From Selenomonadaceae bacterium (GTDB lineage Bacteria; Bacillota; Negativicutes; Selenomonadales; Selenomonadaceae): 14,448 nucleotides of DNA. Every line of letters starts with the position of its first letter. The first letter of the stretch is position 1. The notes under the pieces are model-generated. The model searched no databases. It had not been told where the DNA came from and saw only the letters and a program-made list of their open reading frames with translations. Below are positions 1-6,790 of the stretch, piece after piece. The DNA is taken from positions 1 to 14,448 of the forward strand of contig JAEEGN010000090.1 in NCBI GenBank assembly GCA_016280345.1. The letters run 5' to 3'. Made by a program: the position numbers and the translations under genes.

Positions 1-889
1 CGGCAAGGCGGTATTTCTCCTCGAGACGTTGCTCCAAATCGTCGATGATCGTATGGGCCTTAAGCATATTCATCCCGGCCGGCATTTCGGCATGCAAGGA
101 AACAAAAATGCGCCCCGGGCCGTAATTGTGAACGATGATGTCATGGACTCCGAGAACGCCGCCCGTCTGCATCACTTCCGTCTTGATGTCCTCCACCAGC
201 GCTGGGTCAGGTGCCTCTCCCAAGAGCGGCTGAATTGTCTCCCAAGCCGCGACCGCGCCGCTATAAATGATGAAGACAGCGACGAAGAGGCCGGCCGCGC
301 CATCGATGTTAAAGCCGTAAACATCGTAGATAATCATGGCCAGAAGTACTACGAAAGTCGTGAGGCAGTCGTTACGGCTGTCGGCGGCGGTAGCAGCGAT
401 AGCGGGCGAGGAAATGCGGTCAGCAATGGACTGATAGAAGCGGCTCAGGGCCAGCTTCACCGCAATGGAAAGGACCAGTACCCCCAAAGTCACAGTGTCG
501 ACCGACAACGCCTGTGGGTTGCTGATCTTGTCAATTGAGTCACGGAAAAGCTCGACGCCGACCACGATAATCACCGCCGCCACAAAAAGCCCGGCCAGAT
601 ACTCGACCCGCCCGTGACCGAAAGGATGCTCCGGATCCGCCGGTTGCGCGGCGATGCGAAAGCCCAACAGCATAACAATTGCAGAGCCGGCGTCGGACAG
701 ATTGTTCACCGCGTCCGCTACAATCGAGAGTGCACCGCTCAAAAGACCGATTGCCAACTTAGCAGCAAAGAGCAAAAGATTAACACAAATACCGGCGCCG
801 CCGGCAAAGACGCCATATTGCTTTCTGGTTTTAGGGTCATCCGTGTTGGCCGGATTGTCAATGAATCGTTTCAAAACTGCGTCCATCAT
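1..889 (-). CDS. Cation diffusion facilitator (CDF) metal efflux transporter, C-terminus cut by window edge
   Basis: This inner-membrane secondary transporter of the CDF family exports divalent metal cations in exchange for protons. 296 codons are visible and the frame is still open at base 1, so the end is missing. Visible hallmarks are hydrophobic helices from about residue 28, the ADAVNNLSD motif of TM2 (58-66), HPFGHGRVEY (88-97), a DSRND motif in TM5 (170-174), and a C-terminal cytoplasmic domain from about residue 215 (VHDIIVHNYGPGR at 248-260). TM5 has D-x3-D rather than the H-x3-D typical of zinc exporters, so Mn or Fe is more likely than Zn; this is inference and the substrate stays open. 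Two adjacent ATGs (889 and 886) follow an AAGGAGGG ribosome site, and either could start translation. It has its own promoter and long leader, separate from the aminopeptidase upstream. Confidence 0.92.
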   Translation of the reverse strand, partial: MMDAVLKRFIDNPANTDDPKTRKQYGVFAGGAGICVNLLLFAAKLAIGLLSGALSIVADAVNNLSDAGSAIVMLLGFRIAAQPADPEHPFGHGRVEYLAGLFVAAVIIVVGVELFRDSIDKISNPQALSVDTVTLGVLVLSIAVKLALSRFYQSIADRISSPAIAATAADSRNDCLTTFVVLLAMIIYDVYGFNIDGAAGLFVAVFIIYSGAVAAWETIQPLLGEAPDPALVEDIKTEVMQTGGVLGVHDIIVHNYGPGRIFVSLHAEMPAGMNMLKAHTIIDDLEQRLEEKYRLA

Positions 890-928
890 GATTCCCTCCT
901 TAAAGACCGTCCATTCTCAATTAAGCCA

Positions 929-943
929 TGAAATTGAATATCA
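929..943. promoter_or_regulatory. Fur-family-like 7-1-7 inverted repeat in the CDF leader
   Basis: TGAAATT-G-AATATCA is an inverted repeat with one mismatched pair. It agrees with the Fur-type consensus TGATAAT-N-ATTATCA at 11 of 14 positions. A perfect 13-bp palindrome, ATCAATAATTGAT (940-952), overlaps its right end. The site lies about 40-55 nt upstream of a metal-efflux gene, where a metal-sensing repressor would make sense. The region is AT-rich and the upstream promoter would place this site inside the transcript, so chance is possible. Confidence 0.3.
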
Positions 944-983
944 ATAATTGATGAAAATGAATTTTTCTGCTTTTCTATTCGAT

Positions 984-1029
984 ATAGCACGAATGCCTTC
1001 CTCAAGAAAGAGGAAGGCATTCGTGCTAT
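984..1029 (-). promoter_or_regulatory. 20-bp perfect stem-loop at the 5' end of the CDF leader
   Basis: Bases 984-1003 are the exact reverse complement of 1010-1029, with a 6-nt loop (AAGAAA on the plus strand). On the minus strand no T-tract follows the stem, so it is a poor intrinsic terminator in the direction of transcription. The plus-strand exit side is somewhat T-rich, but no plus-strand gene needs it. The stem begins only about 5-6 nt after the start site predicted from the promoter at 1042-1070, so a 5'-terminal mRNA stem-loop (stabilising or regulatory) is the simplest reading. A terminator for the aminopeptidase transcript is the alternative. Confidence 0.55.
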
Positions 1030-1041
1030 TTAATTATTATC

Positions 1042-1070
1042 ATGTTATCCTATGATTGAGGTTTTGTCAA
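1042..1070 (-). promoter_or_regulatory. Sigma-A-type promoter for the CDF gene
   Basis: On the minus strand a consensus -35 TTGACA (1070-1065) is followed by a 17-nt spacer and -10 TAACAT (1047-1042, 4 of 6 matches). The predicted start site is near 1035, giving a leader of about 145 nt. It lies between the aminopeptidase stop (1118) and the CDF start (889). An 8-bp inverted repeat, GAGGTTTT (1058-1065) with AAAACCTC (1082-1089), overlaps the -35 box. Confidence 0.6.
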
Positions 1071-1098
1071 GCCTTTTCGGAAAAACCTCCCTGCAATC

Positions 1099-1116
1099 TC
1101 GCCCACGACCGGGCGA
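1099..1116 (-). terminator. Possible GC-rich terminator hairpin after the M18 gene
   Basis: TCGCCC (1099-1104) pairs perfectly with GGGCGA (1111-1116) around a 6-nt loop, directly after the aminopeptidase stop codon. The only T-run on the minus strand is a T5 more than 10 nt further on, so it is not a canonical intrinsic terminator. Confidence 0.25.
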
Positions 1117-1117
1117 A

Positions 1118-2548
1118 TCACGCTTCGCGCAAAAAGGCCCGGTAGCCCTTTACGGCCTCATAGAGGTCGAGCTTGCTGGTGACTTCCCATGGCGCGTGCA
1201 TGGAGGCCACGGCAACGCCGCAGTCAATGACCTGCATCCCATAAAGAGACATGATGTAGGCGATGGTACCGCCGCCACCCTGATCGACACGCCCCAATTC
1301 CGCTGTCTGGAATCGGACCTTGTGCTTATCCAGCATGGTGCGAAGCTCCGCCAGATATTCAGCGTTGGCGTCGTTGCTACCGGACTTGCCCCGGGCACCG
1401 GTGTATTTATTGAATACCAATCCGCTACCGAGGTAAGCAGCGTTCTTCTTGTCAAAAGCGTTGGCGTAAAGCGGATCGAAGGCAGCGCTGACATCCGAGG
1501 ATAGCATCTTCGAAGCGGCGAGGCAGCGTCTCATAGCCAGCTCGCTATAAGAACCAGCGGCCTCCATGAGTTCCGCCAGACTGTTCTCGAAGAAACGCGA
1601 ATGCATCCCGGTCGCCCCGACGCTACCGATTTCCTCCTTATCCACCAGCAAGCAGCAAAGCGTCTTTGCCGTGGGCTTCGCTTCGAGCATCGCTGTCAAC
1701 GAAGCGTAAGCGCAAATTCTATCATCCTGCCCATATCCCAAGAGCAAGCTACGGTCAAGGCCCATTTCCCGGGCCCGCCCCGCCGGAACCAGTGTAAGCT
1801 CCGCAGACAGGAGGTCATCCTCCCCGATGCCATATTCCTTCTCCAGAATCTTCTTGACGCCGTTCCTGACTGCATCTTTCTCTTCCCCGCTGAGCGGCAG
1901 AGAGCCGGCCAGAACATCTAGCTTCTCGCCTTCGACGACCTTATTGGCCTTCTTTTCCATCTGTTCCTGTGCCAAATGGATCAGGAGATCGGTCACGCAG
2001 AATACAGGATCATTCGCTTCCTCACCGATAGTGATATCAAGCACACGGCCGTCTTTCCTGACGACAACGCCGTGCAACGCCAAAGGCAAAGCTACCCATT
2101 GGTATTTCTTGATGCCGCCATAATAATGGGTATCCAAGAGCGCCAAACCACCGTCCTCATAGAGCGGCTTCTGTTTCAGATCAAGACGGCAGCTGTCGAT
2201 ATGAGCGCCGAGAATTGCCAGTCCCTCGGTGAGCGGCGCCGCGCCGAGCCGGAACAGGACAACCGTCTTTTTCATACCGGCAACATACACCTTATCGCCG
2301 GGACGCAGGAGACGCTTCCCCGCGAGACGCGAAAGTTCCACGAAGCCTGCGGCCTCCGCCCGACGAACGGATTCCACCACGGATTCCCGCTCCGTCTTGC
2401 AGTCCGAGAGAAAATCCAGATAATCCGCGGCCAACGCTTCCAGTTCCTTTTTTTCCTTAGCAGTATAAGAAAGCCAGGGCGATTTCTTATGCGCCGCCCC
2501 GACCGCTTCCTTCCCTGCCGCTTTCGTCTTTCCCGTCCTCTTGTCCAT
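1118..2548 (-). CDS. M18-family metallo-aminopeptidase
   Basis: This is a cytosolic zinc aminopeptidase of family M18 (aspartyl aminopeptidase/aminopeptidase I type), which removes N-terminal residues from peptides. The family forms large tetrahedral oligomers. The 476-residue protein carries the expected metal and catalytic motifs: AHID (H116, D118), GQDDR (273-277), DKEEIGS (303-309, general base and metal Glu), SSD (350-352) and MHAPWEV (450-456, metal His). The first 25 or so residues are Lys/Ala-rich and poorly conserved-looking, with no signal-peptide character. The ATG at 2548 follows GGGAGGA at good spacing. It starts 30 nt after the dus stop, so it is likely the last gene of the birA-coaX-dus unit. 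Substrate preference (acidic or broad) cannot be read from the sequence. Confidence 0.93.
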   Translation of the reverse strand: MDKRTGKTKAAGKEAVGAAHKKSPWLSYTAKEKKELEALAADYLDFLSDCKTERESVVESVRRAEAAGFVELSRLAGKRLLRPGDKVYVAGMKKTVVLFRLGAAPLTEGLAILGAHIDSCRLDLKQKPLYEDGGLALLDTHYYGGIKKYQWVALPLALHGVVVRKDGRVLDITIGEEANDPVFCVTDLLIHLAQEQMEKKANKVVEGEKLDVLAGSLPLSGEEKDAVRNGVKKILEKEYGIGEDDLLSAELTLVPAGRAREMGLDRSLLLGYGQDDRICAYASLTAMLEAKPTAKTLCCLLVDKEEIGSVGATGMHSRFFENSLAELMEAAGSYSELAMRRCLAASKMLSSDVSAAFDPLYANAFDKKNAAYLGSGLVFNKYTGARGKSGSNDANAEYLAELRTMLDKHKVRFQTAELGRVDQGGGGTIAYIMSLYGMQVIDCGVAVASMHAPWEVTSKLDLYEAVKGYRAFLREA

Positions 2549-2578
2549 GTGTTCCTCCCTATTCTTTCCTCGTTTCTG

Positions 2579-3553
2579 TTATCCGTTTGCCGCCTGTTTT
2601 TCCATAGTCGCCACGATAGCCGCGAAATCCTCCCGCGTTTCCGCCCGGTTGAAGGCCTCCCGCAATGCAGCGCCGCCGGGTAGTCCACGGGTGTACCAAG
2701 TGGCATGCTTACGCATCTCGCGGGCCCCGATATAATCCCCTTTGAACGCAATCAGCATATCAAGATGGCGCAGGAGGAGCGTCCCGCGCTCAACTATCGT
2801 GGGCGGCGGAGTCTCGGCGTCCGTCTCAAGAAACTCCTTGAACCGACGGAATATCCATGGATTCCCTTGAGCCGCCCGGCCAATCATAACGCCATCGCAG
2901 TCCGTCTCCCGGAACACTTGAGCGAGATCCTGCGTGGTGCGGATATCACCGTTGGCAATGACAGGGATTCGCACCGCCGCCTTGACCCGAGCAATAATCT
3001 CCCAATCTGCCCGGCCGCTGTAATACTGTTCCCGCGTGCGCCCGTGGAGCGCGATGGCATCCACACCTGCATCCTCCGCCCGGCGGGCCATCTCCACCGC
3101 ATTGATATGGTCCGCATCCCAACCGGCTCGTATCTTCACCGTGAGCGGCAGCTTCACCGCCCGCCGTACCGCCGCCAGGATTGCTTGTGCCCGCGCCGGC
3201 TCCCGGAGGAGGGCCGATCCGGCTCCTCCCTTCACGACTTTCGGCGCCGGACAGCCCATGTTGAAATCGATGATATCCGCTGTCCCCAAGCTCTCCACAT
3301 AGGCAGCCGCCTCGGCAGCCGCCTCCGGCGACGCCCCGAAAAGCTGCAACGCCAACGGCCGCTCCTCCGGCACCGTCCGGAGCATTTCCAACGTACGAAG
3401 GTTACGGAAGCGGATACCCAGGACACTGACCATCTCTGAAAAGCACAGCCCACAACCCATCTCCCGCGCCAGGATGCGATACGGCGTATCGGTTACACCC
3501 GCCATCGGCGCAAGAAACACGGGCACCGGAAAATCCAGCTGGCCGATCCTCAT
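2579..3553 (-). CDS. dusB: tRNA-dihydrouridine synthase (DusB-like)
   Basis: This flavoenzyme reduces specific uridines of tRNA to dihydrouridine using FMN and NADPH. The 324-residue protein shows the family landmarks: APMAGVTD (15-22) at the FMN site, FNMGCPAPKV (98-107) with catalytic Cys101, VKIRAGW (139-145), LHGRTREQYYSG (169-180), IANGDI (199-204) and MIGRAAQGNPW (223-233) for FMN phosphate. A helical tRNA-binding domain follows from about residue 245. Length and motifs fit the DusB group common in Bacillota, but the exact subtype is inferred. Its ATG overlaps the coaX stop by 4 nt (ATGA), implying translational coupling with the pantothenate kinase. Confidence 0.93.
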   Translation of the reverse strand: MRIGQLDFPVPVFLAPMAGVTDTPYRILAREMGCGLCFSEMVSVLGIRFRNLRTLEMLRTVPEERPLALQLFGASPEAAAEAAAYVESLGTADIIDFNMGCPAPKVVKGGAGSALLREPARAQAILAAVRRAVKLPLTVKIRAGWDADHINAVEMARRAEDAGVDAIALHGRTREQYYSGRADWEIIARVKAAVRIPVIANGDIRTTQDLAQVFRETDCDGVMIGRAAQGNPWIFRRFKEFLETDAETPPPTIVERGTLLLRHLDMLIAFKGDYIGAREMRKHATWYTRGLPGGAALREAFNRAETREDFAAIVATMEKQAANG

Positions 3554-4332
3554 GCGTGCTTCGTCTCCGGGAGGTTCCGCTCGTACAGCACCCGAAGGCC
3601 GGTCAGTGTCAGGAACGTATCCACCTTGTCGATGGTCTTCGACTCCTTGGCAATCATCTGGGCCAACCCGCCAGTGGCGATGACCTTCATCTCCTGCTTC
3701 ATTTCCGCTTTGATACGACGGACAATCTCGTCAATCTGCCCGACGAAGCCGAAAATAACACCAGCCTGCATGGCGGTAATAGTATTACGGCAAATGATCG
3801 TGCGCGGTGTAACCAGTGCCACCCGCGGAAGCTGAGCGGCCCGTTGGAACAGAGCCTCTGAAGAAATACCGATGCCCGGCGCGATGACGCCCCCCAGATA
3901 ATCGCCGTTGTCCGCCACGATATCGAAGGTCGTAGCGGTGCCAATATCGACGACGATGAGCGGCCCGCCATATTGCTCGAAGGCCCCGACTGTATTCACG
4001 ATACGATCGGCGCCGATTTCCCTCGGATTCTCGTACTTCAGCTTGATGCCGGTCTTAATGCCAGGCCCCACCACCAAAGGATGCAACCTGAAATACCGCT
4101 CGCACATCTTCACCATTGGGACCACCAACGGCGGCACCACGGACGAGATGATGATGGCATCGATATCCTCCATACCAATGCCCTGAAAGTGGAACAGGTT
4201 GTTGATGAGCATACCGTACTCGTCGCCGGTCTTCTGCCGGTCGGTGGAAATGCGCCAATGGCAGTGGAGCTTCTTTCCCTCATAGGTGCCGAGAACAATG
4301 TTACTATTGCCGATATCGACTACGAAAAGCAT
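3550..4332 (-). CDS. coaX: Type III pantothenate kinase
   Basis: This enzyme phosphorylates pantothenate in the first committed step of coenzyme A synthesis. Type III kinases belong to the ASKHA fold, need a monovalent cation such as K+, and resist feedback by CoA. The 260-residue protein has the phosphate-binding DIGNSN (6-11), SSVVP (63-67), GADR (107-110) with the catalytic Asp109, VVDIGTATTFD (127-137) with the cation-binding Asp129, GGVIAPG (147-153) and ATGGLA (219-224). The ATG at 4332 follows a GGAGGGG site. It sits 93 nt downstream of birA and overlaps dus by 4 nt. The birA-coaX-dus neighbourhood is a common arrangement in Bacillota. Confidence 0.95.
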   Translation of the reverse strand: MLFVVDIGNSNIVLGTYEGKKLHCHWRISTDRQKTGDEYGMLINNLFHFQGIGMEDIDAIIISSVVPPLVVPMVKMCERYFRLHPLVVGPGIKTGIKLKYENPREIGADRIVNTVGAFEQYGGPLIVVDIGTATTFDIVADNGDYLGGVIAPGIGISSEALFQRAAQLPRVALVTPRTIICRNTITAMQAGVIFGFVGQIDEIVRRIKAEMKQEMKVIATGGLAQMIAKESKTIDKVDTFLTLTGLRVLYERNLPETKHA

Positions 4333-4367
4333 TATGCCCCTCCATTCCCGCTCCCGCGGGCGTTTTG

Positions 4368-4396
4368 ATGAAAGCCGACGCCGTCATCAATGTCAA
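4368..4396 (-). promoter_or_regulatory. Candidate internal promoter upstream of coaX
   Basis: A consensus -35 TTGACA (4396-4391 on the minus strand) is followed by a 17-nt spacer and a weaker -10 TTTCAT (4373-4368, 4 of 6 matches), in the 93-nt gap between birA and coaX. A small GC hairpin (CCCGC at 4347-4351 with GCGGG at 4356-4360) lies between it and the coaX ribosome site. It could let coaX-dus-M18 be expressed apart from birA. Confidence 0.35.
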
Positions 4397-4425
4397 CAGC
4401 ACCGGTTTTAAATGCATTTTCCGGC

Positions 4426-5400
4426 TCACTTTTTTCGCGGGCGAATCGAAACATCTCCCGCCAGCACTCGGCGACGTCCGAACGCGGTATCAAGGAGCAA
4501 GGCCCCGTCCTCGTCAATATCTGCCGCAATCCCAGTAAAGGTCTCATTGACGCCGATGACGTTGACCTCCTGGCCCAGTGTGACCGAGTAACGGCGCCAC
4601 TCGTCGAAGACCGCTCCGAAGCCGTTTTCCATGGCGTCCAGATATAGTACCTCCATTGCGTCGAGAATCGCCGCGAAAAGTTTTGCCCGGGGCAACGGTT
4701 CTCCTTTGATGATGGAAAGCGACGTCGCGATATCCCGGACTTCCGGCGGGAAATCCGACGGCAACAGGTTCACGTTCACACCCGAGCCGATGACGATATA
4801 GTGGATGCGCTCCATTTCTGCGTTCATTTCCGTCAGGATGCCGACGAACTTACGTCCCTCGTAGAGGACATCATTGGGCCATTTGATGCCAGCCTCGACG
4901 CCAAACGCCCGCACCGCCCGGACAATCGCCACCGCCGCCAGAAGGGTACACTTCGGCGCTTCCTGCGGCAGAAAATCAGGCCGCAAGATCACCGAAAACC
5001 AGATGCCCTTCTGCCGGGGGGAGAACCAACCGCGCGAAAGACGCCCTTTGCCCGCTCCCTGTTCCTCCGCTACTACCACGGTACCGTCCTCCGCTCCCTG
5101 GGTCGCCAGCCTCTTGGCCTCCTCATTGGAAGACGTAGTAAGGTTGAAATGAACAATATGTCGCCCGATCCTCTGGGTACTGATGAGCGGCTGTATCTCT
5201 TGCGGCAACAAGAGGTCCGGCGCCTCCCGCAGAGAGTATCCGCTACGGGAATGGCTAACGATTTCGTAGCCGCTCTCACGGAGCGTCTGAATCCGCTTCC
5301 AGACTGCCGTTCGCGATACGCCAAGCCGCTGCGCGATTTCCTCACCGGAGATATAGCCGTCTCCCGCGCCCCGGAGCAATTCTATGATCTTAGCGTCCAT
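4426..5400 (-). CDS. birA: Bifunctional biotin-[acetyl-CoA-carboxylase] ligase and biotin repressor
   Basis: This enzyme activates biotin with ATP to biotinyl-5'-AMP and transfers it to a lysine of biotin-dependent carboxylase subunits. With its N-terminal DNA-binding domain it is a group II ligase, so it may also repress biotin genes. In the 324-residue form, a winged helix-turn-helix spans about 17-45 (SGEEIAQRLGVSRTAVWKRI), TTSSNEEAK lies at 88-96, the biotin/AMP loop GKGRLSRGW at 117-125 and KWPNDV at 173-178 with the catalytic Lys173. A C-terminal SH3-like domain starts near 275. The ATG at 5400 is chosen because GGGGAGG lies 6 nt upstream and the length matches the family. Starts at 5415 (ATG) and 5460 (TTG) are in frame but less likely. 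Confidence 0.93.
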   Translation of the reverse strand: MDAKIIELLRGAGDGYISGEEIAQRLGVSRTAVWKRIQTLRESGYEIVSHSRSGYSLREAPDLLLPQEIQPLISTQRIGRHIVHFNLTTSSNEEAKRLATQGAEDGTVVVAEEQGAGKGRLSRGWFSPRQKGIWFSVILRPDFLPQEAPKCTLLAAVAIVRAVRAFGVEAGIKWPNDVLYEGRKFVGILTEMNAEMERIHYIVIGSGVNVNLLPSDFPPEVRDIATSLSIIKGEPLPRAKLFAAILDAMEVLYLDAMENGFGAVFDEWRRYSVTLGQEVNVIGVNETFTGIAADIDEDGALLLDTAFGRRRVLAGDVSIRPRKK

Positions 5401-5603
5401 CCGATTCCTCCCCATCAGGACTCCTATCCATCGGAATCCCTTAGCTGTCCGTGAAATCAATCGGAGAGCGGTACGACCCGCGGCCAGTACCGGCTCCCTT
5501 TCCCACTGAACCAGCGGTTAATAAGCCATCACGAAAACTCTTTGATTTTATCCCATCCGCTATGAAGAAGCACGATGAAACGTACTGCGCTTAAGAAAGC
5601 ACC
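5401..5603. other. Intergenic region between the DUF362 gene and birA
   Basis: No gene is supported here. It must hold any birA promoter, but no convincing -35/-10 pair is visible. TAAAAT on the minus strand could be a -10 without a matching -35. A 22-bp imperfect dyad (5470-5491) has 5-bp GGTAC/GTACC arms around a CCGCGG core and lies about 70 nt upstream of the birA start. I see no intrinsic terminator for the DUF362 gene. Confidence 0.4.
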
Positions 5604-6728
5604 TCACTTCACGCGGATCAACTCGTACTGACGCGTACCCAACCCGATCTTCTCGCCGTGAATCAGCGTCTCCTCCCAGTTCACGTTCGGATTGCTGTCG
5701 AGGAAATGGTCGTGACGGTGGTTCCAATCCGGTTTCGCCAGATTGTCCGCGAGTTGGCTGTTGGGATTCGGCGCCGCCTTCTGGCAGGCATCCACCGCTG
5801 CCTGGTCCACCGCCACGGGATCGAAGGACGCGAACATGCCGATATTCGGCAGGATAGCAGCGTCATTGTCACCGTGACAATCGCAATTCGGCGAGATATC
5901 CATCGCCATATTGATATGGAACGTGGGCCGATCCTGGCAGATTGCCTGGGCATACTCGGCCATCTTGCGATCAAGGAGGTCGCTGGCATCCCACTGGTTG
6001 TTGCTGATGGCGTCGAAGGCACAGGCCCCGATACAGCGACCACAGCCCTTGCAGACATTTTGGTCAATACGGGCCTTATTGTTCTCATAGGAAATCGCAT
6101 TTGATCCGCACTCTTTGGCGCATCGCCGACAGCCCCGGCACTTCGCCTCGTCCACCTGTACCTTACCCGAGGAATGCTGCTCCATCTTTCCGGCCCGGCT
6201 ACCACCGCCCATGCCGAGATTTTTGACGCAGCCGCCAAACCCCGTCATCTCATGACCCTTGAAATGTGCCAGACTGATGACGATATCGGCGTCCATCAGC
6301 GCCCGGCCGATTTTCGCCGTCTTCACGTATTCACCGTTCTTTACCGGCACCTCCGCCTCGTCAGTTCCGCGCAGGCCATCGGCGATGATGATCTGACAGC
6401 CCGTCGTCGTCGGATTGAAACCGTTGAGGTTCGCACAGTCCAGATGCTCCAGCGCGTGCTTGCGGCTACCGGGATACAGTGTGTTGCAGTCCGTCAGGAA
6501 CGGGATGCCGCCCTGCGCTTTCACCAGTTCCGCCACAGCCCGGGCATAGTTCGGACGCAGGAACGCGAGATTGCCGAGCTCCCCGAAGTGCATTTTGATA
6601 GCGACGAATTTACCCTCCATGTCAATTTCCTTGAAGCCCGCCGCCAAACATAGGCGCTTGAGTTTCTCAGTCAGCGGCGTCCCTACGATGACGCGAAAAT
6701 CCGTGAAAAAGACCTTGGCTTTCTCCAT
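5604..6728 (-). CDS. DUF362-family protein with two 4Fe-4S clusters
   Basis: This is an iron-sulfur protein of the DUF362 family, whose biochemical role is unknown. The 374-residue protein has an N-terminal DUF362 region (about 1-185; AIKMHFGE at 43-50, SLAHFKGHEMTGFGGCVKNLGMG at 152-174). Two ferredoxin-type motifs follow, CRGCRRCAKEC (Cys197, 200, 203, 207) and CKGCGRCIGAC (Cys226, 229, 232, 236), enough for two 4Fe-4S clusters. A C-terminal DUF362 part contains a further C-D-C-H cluster (282-285) and FDPVAVDQA (302-310). There is no signal peptide or membrane segment, so it is likely cytosolic. The ATG at 6728 has a modest AAGGA-type site about 10 nt upstream. It follows the symporter gene by 62 nt, with a candidate promoter in that gap. 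An electron-transfer role is inference. Confidence 0.85.
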   Translation of the reverse strand: MEKAKVFFTDFRVIVGTPLTEKLKRLCLAAGFKEIDMEGKFVAIKMHFGELGNLAFLRPNYARAVAELVKAQGGIPFLTDCNTLYPGSRKHALEHLDCANLNGFNPTTTGCQIIIADGLRGTDEAEVPVKNGEYVKTAKIGRALMDADIVISLAHFKGHEMTGFGGCVKNLGMGGGSRAGKMEQHSSGKVQVDEAKCRGCRRCAKECGSNAISYENNKARIDQNVCKGCGRCIGACAFDAISNNQWDASDLLDRKMAEYAQAICQDRPTFHINMAMDISPNCDCHGDNDAAILPNIGMFASFDPVAVDQAAVDACQKAAPNPNSQLADNLAKPDWNHRHDHFLDSNPNVNWEETLIHGEKIGLGTRQYELIRVK

Positions 6729-6755
6729 TTTGCTTCATCCTTTCCTTCTTGCACA

Positions 6756-6784
6756 ATTATGAAAAACCATTGGACAGAACCCAA
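6756..6784 (-). promoter_or_regulatory. Candidate promoter upstream of the DUF362 gene
   Basis: On the minus strand TTGGGT (6784-6779, 3 of 6 matches to the -35) and CATAAT (6761-6756, 5 of 6 matches to the -10) are 17 nt apart, ending 27 nt before the start codon. The same stretch can form a weak ATTGG/CCAAT hairpin followed by T5, so a feeble symporter terminator is an alternative. Confidence 0.3.
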
Positions 6785-6790
6785 TTTCCG

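Noticed and set aside
889..1035. Possible metal riboswitch (NiCo or yybP-ykoY type) in the CDF leader
   Set aside because: Apart from the single long hairpin, the leader is AT-rich and lacks the conserved GC-rich junction elements of those classes.
1976..2683. Plus-strand open frame (235 codons) opposite the M18 and dus genes
   Set aside because: It spans the ends of two convincing minus-strand genes and their gap, with no family features.
5516..5524. GGTTAATAA upstream of birA, resembling one half of a BirA operator (GGTTAACAA)
   Set aside because: The matching half-site at the usual spacing of about 15 nt is absent, so only a half-site match by chance is supported.
6762..6785. Terminator after the symporter gene
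   Set aside because: Only a 5-bp ATTGG/CCAAT stem with a T5 tract nearby; too weak to call, and it overlaps a candidate promoter.
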